The notes under the pieces are model-generated. The model saw nothing but the letters and a program-made list of their open reading frames with translations, did not search any database and was not told where the DNA came from. Shown here piece by piece: positions 59,570-64,000 of a DNA stretch of 64,000 nt (the first letter of the stretch is position 1; each line of letters opens with the position of its first letter). This DNA comes from Sambucus nigra (lineage: Eukaryota; Streptophyta; Magnoliopsida; Dipsacales; Adoxaceae), in contig OX422208.1 in the NCBI GenBank assembly GCA_949130495.1, positions 687,657,702 to 687,721,701 of the forward strand, read 5' to 3'. A program made the position numbers and the translations under genes.

Positions 59570-60890
59570 GTTCATTTTTTGAAACTTTCACTAGTTAAAA
59601 ATATCGGTTTCGCTAGAGCTTCTAAAAATCCCGTATATTTAATTCTCTTTTTAATACACAATTCACATTTGTATAAATCCGGATATTAATCTCCCAGAAG
59701 AAGAATAAACATTTATTCATTTTACACTTTACACAAGTATAAGTTATATGATATCTCATCTTCATATACAAGGAATATACTATACACAACAAGTATACTT
59801 ATACCTATATTACAATCATAAGTATAATAATCATCCCACCAAGCTATAACTCGGGGATGCAGTCTCTACAATGCTATCATCTTCCAAGAAATCACTCACA
59901 TATCATCCTGGGTTACCAGTGGTCGGACTCTTACACCGACTTGCTAAAAACAAATCACAACATGCGGGAAGAGACCATAGTCCCAACCCTAAAAGTGAGA
60001 CGAATCATACCCAAGATAGCTCACCCCTAATAAGAATCACACAATATAAATAAACGAACGATATGGCCTAGGGACTATACTCTCCTGCTCCTCAAGTCAA
60101 AGGGATCACCCACATCGCTCAACTTCCCATGATAGCACTAGAGGGGCATGTAGCATACAAATATATCATTCACATACCAATATATTTATAACCAAATCAT
60201 ATATATATCGTAACACATTCGTGTATATATATAATACATAACATTACTCAATATATCATGACTATAATTTCCAAACTCTCTTTGCGATAGCCAAAACCTA
60301 GAATGTACTCATTCATAATAGTATATAAGTATTCACACACTTAAAGTACTAAACCTATAAGTATTCCATCACGTATGATTTACCTAACTTAATTAGCTTT
60401 AAGGATATATATATATATATATATATATATAATCCCTAATATCCCAATTCGTAATAATTAACTAAGTATACGCGCAACTTATCTTAATTCCATAGGTATC
60501 GCATCACCTATAATAATAGTTGTCAATAGACGCACCGGATATCCACTCAATCCTCATTAGCCCATATCCTAAATTCCATCCTACTCACATTCTAGGATTT
60601 ACTCAAATACAATCGGCCCATATTTATTCTAACCACATAAATATATCTATACACACTTGTCGAAGACCTCTCTCAAATGTTACGCATCCTAACCATTGAT
60701 TAGGTCCATACCCCCGGATTGTACACTTAACTAATCCAAGGTTCTCTCTTTCATCCCAAGGTTTACTCACCCTCGATTCCATTATCTAGGAGTACTAATA
60801 TCGCATCTAGAATCCCCTACAATAATCTCCAATTTCTAATTTTATTTCCCCCAAAACTTAAGGAAGAAAAATTCAAAAATCTTCCAGGGA

Positions 60891-60984
60891 CGAATCGATT
60901 CGCCTCATTCCGAATCGATTCGAAAATGTTCTACTTTCACACTGTGTAAAACCAATTCGATTCGGCTTGTCTGAATCGATTCGC
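60891..60984. repeat. CGAATCGATTCG palindromes in the D LTR
   Basis: Perfect 12-bp palindromes at 60891-60902 and 60911-60922 plus two variants (ATTCGATTCGG, TGAATCGATTCG). After removing the solo LTR they lie about 410-500 nt downstream of the donor motif. Confidence 0.9.
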
Positions 60985-61361
60985 CTTGTAAAAATATGAA
61001 ATCTTCTACGGGATATCATCTTCTCCAAAACCCAAAAATCATCCCAACCTCCATTTTCGTGGTTTCTAGTCCCAACCAAAAACATTATAATCATTCTAGC
61101 GCTGATTTATAACTAACACATAAATTAATTTATGGGATAAAACAATTTCACTTATATTTAGACCGTAAACCCATTTAAACTCTCATTTCTCATTTCATCT
61201 CATGTCTACCCATTTTTATACACCATTAACATGGGTTTAACACTAGAAATCACTAAGAGTCTACAATGCATCAATTTGTCAACTCAAACTCAAATTTCCC
61301 AAATTTATTTTAAGGGTTTCAAGCAAAAATTATCTAAATTACCAACTATAATATGAGATAC

Positions 61362-62592
61362 TGTAAGGATGAAATTTCCAATTGAGTATGAATGTAGTTT
61401 TAACTTATTCTCAGAACACAACATGTTTGAGTCATAAATAGTCTTTTATTATCTGATCCCACGAGTCTATGATATATCGAAGAATGATTGAAGACGTTGC
61501 GGCAAAGCTACAAAGATTTAATCATGCCGAAGTTTAATTGGTGTAATTTCGCATCTTCAATGTTTAATTGCATTTCGAGATCCCACAGGTATGAACGCAT
61601 AATGTCAATGAAACTCGGAATTCATTTTATAAAATAAGGATGTTATTTTTAAAAGGAAAATGTTTGTAAAATATTTAAATGTTTAGACATCAGATAAAGG
61701 ACAGATTTGTGTTGGATTAGAGTTGGTTTTAAATAAAACTCTTTTATTAAAGTTGGAACAATTTTGAACTCTATCTGACGACGTTGTTCAAACGACTTTA
61801 GATGTCGTTCAAACGAGATGCACTGTCATTCGAACGATGTGTCATCTCACTCGAACGAGATTACACCGACTTGAATTTTTTTTAAGTTAGGTCCTGGTCC
61901 TATTCTCGGTGTGCGGGCAGAACGAATTCACTTTTCAAATAGTACATTTTTTTGCACATGTTTTCTAAGGTTTCAAAGGTTTAAACACATCCTTAGAGTT
62001 TGCAAAGATCCGAGCTTTCATTATCAAATGTTTATGTGATCCTTGCTGCACAAAGTTGAGTTTTTTCATCATTGAACACTTGTGATGGATAATTTGACGG
62101 TGGAGATGCAACGGACGCCGTGTTCAACATCGTAGACGTATCAAACCGTATCGGTGGACACCGAGACATTCGTGGAGTTGAGTATTGTAGAAAATCATCT
62201 TGGAAGATAGAATTTCTGTGTGGGCACTACTGAAGAACAGTATAAGATCAGAAGGAGCGTCAAGACCCGTGGGGATCGAGTCTGTGTGTAAGGTTAATCT
62301 ATCTTTGTAAAACCATTATTTATAATAATCATCTGGCTTGGGATGTCCAAGGATTTTTCCCGACTTGGGTTTTTCCTCATACATCCTGCGATGTGAGTAT
62401 CTTTCCTTAACTTTACTTTCTTTAATCACTAGATTCATGTTTTGGATTAATCAAGATAATATCTGGTAAAGTTAATTTGTGTCACAACTTGGTTTGATAT
62501 AATTGAAAAAGAGTTTCTAAAAGAGAAAGTTGATTTGCATTCATCCTTAACTTAATTCTGCAAAAGCGAAAGTTATATTTTGGGGACCTACA
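61362..62592 (+). mobile_element. Solo LTR of a Copia element
   Basis: 1231 bp, TGTAAGGATG...GGACCTACA, with the perfect duplication GATAC at 61357-61361 and 62593-62597. Its start resembles the gag-only Copia LTR (TGTAAGGA-x-AAATTTCCAATTGAG), as do the TGAAGACGTTGCGGCAAAG segment and the palindrome cluster (61781-61860). It is the product of LTR-LTR recombination that removed the interior. Confidence 0.9.
61781..61860. repeat. TCAAACGA/TCGAACGA palindrome cluster in the solo LTR
   Basis: GTCGTTCAAACGAG, TCATTCGAACGAT and CTCACTCGAACGAGA units. They are decayed relative to the gag-only Copia cluster. Confidence 0.85.
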
Positions 62593-62800
62593 GATACACA
62601 CACTCAATCAATTAAAGCAAGTAAACACTTGCCTCGTGGATAAAATACGACGATCTCGAGTCGAATCCCGTGGAGTTTGGAAAGAAATCCCCTATTCTCT
62701 CCTCTTTTCCTTCTTCCTTTCTTTCCTTCTTCTTTTCTCTATTTTATTTCTTTCTCATCCTCTCTTTCGTTCCTTATAAGAGAGAAATAAGGGCTTGTCC

Positions 62801-62808
62801 CTTATAAA
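62801..62808 (-). promoter_or_regulatory. TATA box of the D LTR
   Basis: The minus strand reads GGTTTATAAGGG. About 170 nt downstream is the donor ACGAG|GCAAGTG. A GA-rich leader lies between them (about 62690-62790). Confidence 0.5.
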
Positions 62809-63215
62809 CCCAAAAATGACTCGTTTACTCAATTGCGAGTCCCTATTAGTCCAAAAATTCTCGAAACCCAAACACTACCCCCAGGTACTCTATTCTGACT
62901 ATCTCGGCCATTTCAAAACCAATAGTGCACTCAAAATCTCCATCTGAGTCACCTCACTAAAATTCACTAATCGTACCTAACACTTCTCAACACCTGTTAT
63001 CTCCAACATGAAATAATTCACATCGCTTTACCCAATTGTGACATGACATAAAAATATTTTGACTCATTTACTTGGTCCCAAAAGTAAATGTAACACACAT
63101 CGGTAATCATTAAACAATCATAAACTACAAAATAATTATTCACCATAATTCCTCAAATTTCTAAATTACACCCACTTATGTAATTTAAATATCTATAAAA
63201 TTACGGGGTATTACA

Positions 63216-64000
63216 TTCTCCCCCCTTACAATAGAATTTCATCCTCAAAATTTGGATACGATCTATACTACCAGCCTAGGATCGTTAATCACACTACATC
63301 CTAGTAAAACAAAGTCAAATGGTACTAACCCAATGATACCCTACCATACACTCGTTCACGGTACCCAACTATCTCAAGGATTATACTCTAATGTACTAGT
63401 TTAACCATAAGGTTTACTACATCTCTACATGCTAGAACACTACCTCTGATGTAAGGTTAACTCTAACAACGACACGTCGGACCTAGTGCTTCTATATCCA
63501 CCTTAAAAGCAAATGAGCCTACAATTACTACTCTAGTGTGAATCGCTAGTCTTGGTGTCCATTCGTCTACATCATGACCTAATACTTCCCCCAAAAGGAA
63601 ACTAGACTAACCCTTGAATACTCCTGTCTTCCTTCCATCTCACCTTAAGGGTGCTAACTCTTATTGTACTTATAACATTGGATTATTGCGTACCTCATAC
63701 GATGTTCCATCCAAAACACTCCAATTCCATTCATAATTGTTCTAAACCAAGAATCTTCAGCTGTATATACTACGCCCCCTTCTATCTCAAACGGTATATA
63801 AAACCAACTTACCAAGGTGCCCACACACCCTGTAGCCCGTGCATAACTGCGTGAGAATTTTAATGTCACACACATAACATATTCTCCAAAAATGGGCCTC
63901 ACTTCCTCGGCCTGGTGCTAACACCTGGATGCCCTCAACTCGAATCACTCAAAACTCGATTCCCTCCATACTTGGGAACTTAATCCTTCTCAAGGTCAAC
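63216..64000 (-). other. Polypurine tract and start of the interior of element D
   Basis: 63216-63231 is the complement of a polypurine tract (GTAAGGGGGGAGAA). The rest shows no retroelement protein motif. Two overlapping opposite frames at about 63651-63902 have no recognisable family. Confidence 0.55.

Larger units (their letters stand above)
58728..63215 (-). repeat. 3' LTR of element D (contains a solo LTR)
   Basis: About 3.25 kb without the solo LTR. Plus-strand ends are TGTGACATCCCGC and CGGGGTATTACA. It carries the terminal box (58793-58820), acceptor block (about 59150-59175), hairpin box (59216-59229), palindromes (60891-60984), donor motif (62627-62634), a TATA box (62801-62808) and a U3 box (62893-62909). 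D-LTR is related to LTR-1. Confidence 0.88.
58728..64000 (-). mobile_element. Ty3/gypsy-type element D, 3' part only
   Basis: A complete LTR on the left (58728-63215), a polypurine tract, and 785 bp of interior before the window ends. The chromodomain or integrase that follows this position in element C is not seen, so D may be a second non-autonomous (LARD-like) element. This cannot be settled from the visible part. Confidence 0.75.

Overview
This is nuclear DNA of a flowering plant, most likely a eudicot with a repeat-rich genome. The sequence is AT-rich and carries long TA, CA and GA microsatellites. Everything I can recognise is LTR-retrotransposon or its debris, and I find no convincing host gene, rRNA, tRNA or CRISPR array. 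The plant elements present are Ty3/gypsy chromoviruses, a Tat-lineage Ty3/gypsy relic, Ty1/copia elements and two kinds of non-autonomous element (LARD-like and gag-only). Every coding region is broken by stops or frameshifts, so the proteins are annotated as pseudogenes.

Layout, outermost layer first. (1) Positions 1-2952 are a chromovirus-type LTR on the minus strand, cut by the window edge. (2) A Tat-lineage relic is split in two: its integrase end, 117-bp tandem repeats and part of an antisense ORF lie at 2953-5310, and further antisense coding sequence lies at 48657-49253. (3) Between these parts sits an old element 'E': two diverged direct copies of a ~3 kb repeat (5311-15620 and 18641-48656) around 3 kb of AT-rich non-coding DNA. 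(4) A degenerate full-length Copia element (7388-14615) is inserted in the left copy. Chromovirus 'A' (19682-46822, target duplication AAATG) is inserted in the right copy. (5) Chromovirus A itself carries two insertions: a LARD-like array in its gag (23685-33196, duplication AGGGA, minus strand) and a gag-only Copia derivative in its 3' LTR (38905-45829, duplication GTAAC, minus strand). (6) Right of 49253 lies chromovirus 'C' (minus strand). A one-LTR Copia fragment has entered its 3' LTR, and its 5' LTR is interrupted at 58728 by element 'D'. D runs off the window and carries a Copia solo LTR (61362-62592, duplication GATAC).

The most interesting signals are in the LTRs rather than the proteins. 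All five chromovirus-type LTR groups (LTR-1, A, LARD, C, D) share an ordered set of cis-elements: a U3 box (GGGTCGAGATAGTCAAAAT-like), a TATA-like site, a perfect GC-type intron donor (AG|GCAAGT) ~140-170 nt downstream, a cluster of TCGA-core palindromes, and (not seen in LARD) a GGGCTCTGACCCG hairpin box. An acceptor-like AG lies in front of GTGCCCAACCACAGGGAC-like sequence, and a terminal box related to GATGCTAAGAATGAACCA follows. A pyrimidine-rich tract ending in AG also lies directly before the gag ATG in A and C. I infer that the leader of these elements is spliced. Within the LARD, a repeated hairpin module with a C(UUCG)G-type loop in the element-sense strand shows compensatory stem changes between copies. 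Short palindrome clusters recur at similar depths in unrelated Copia LTRs.
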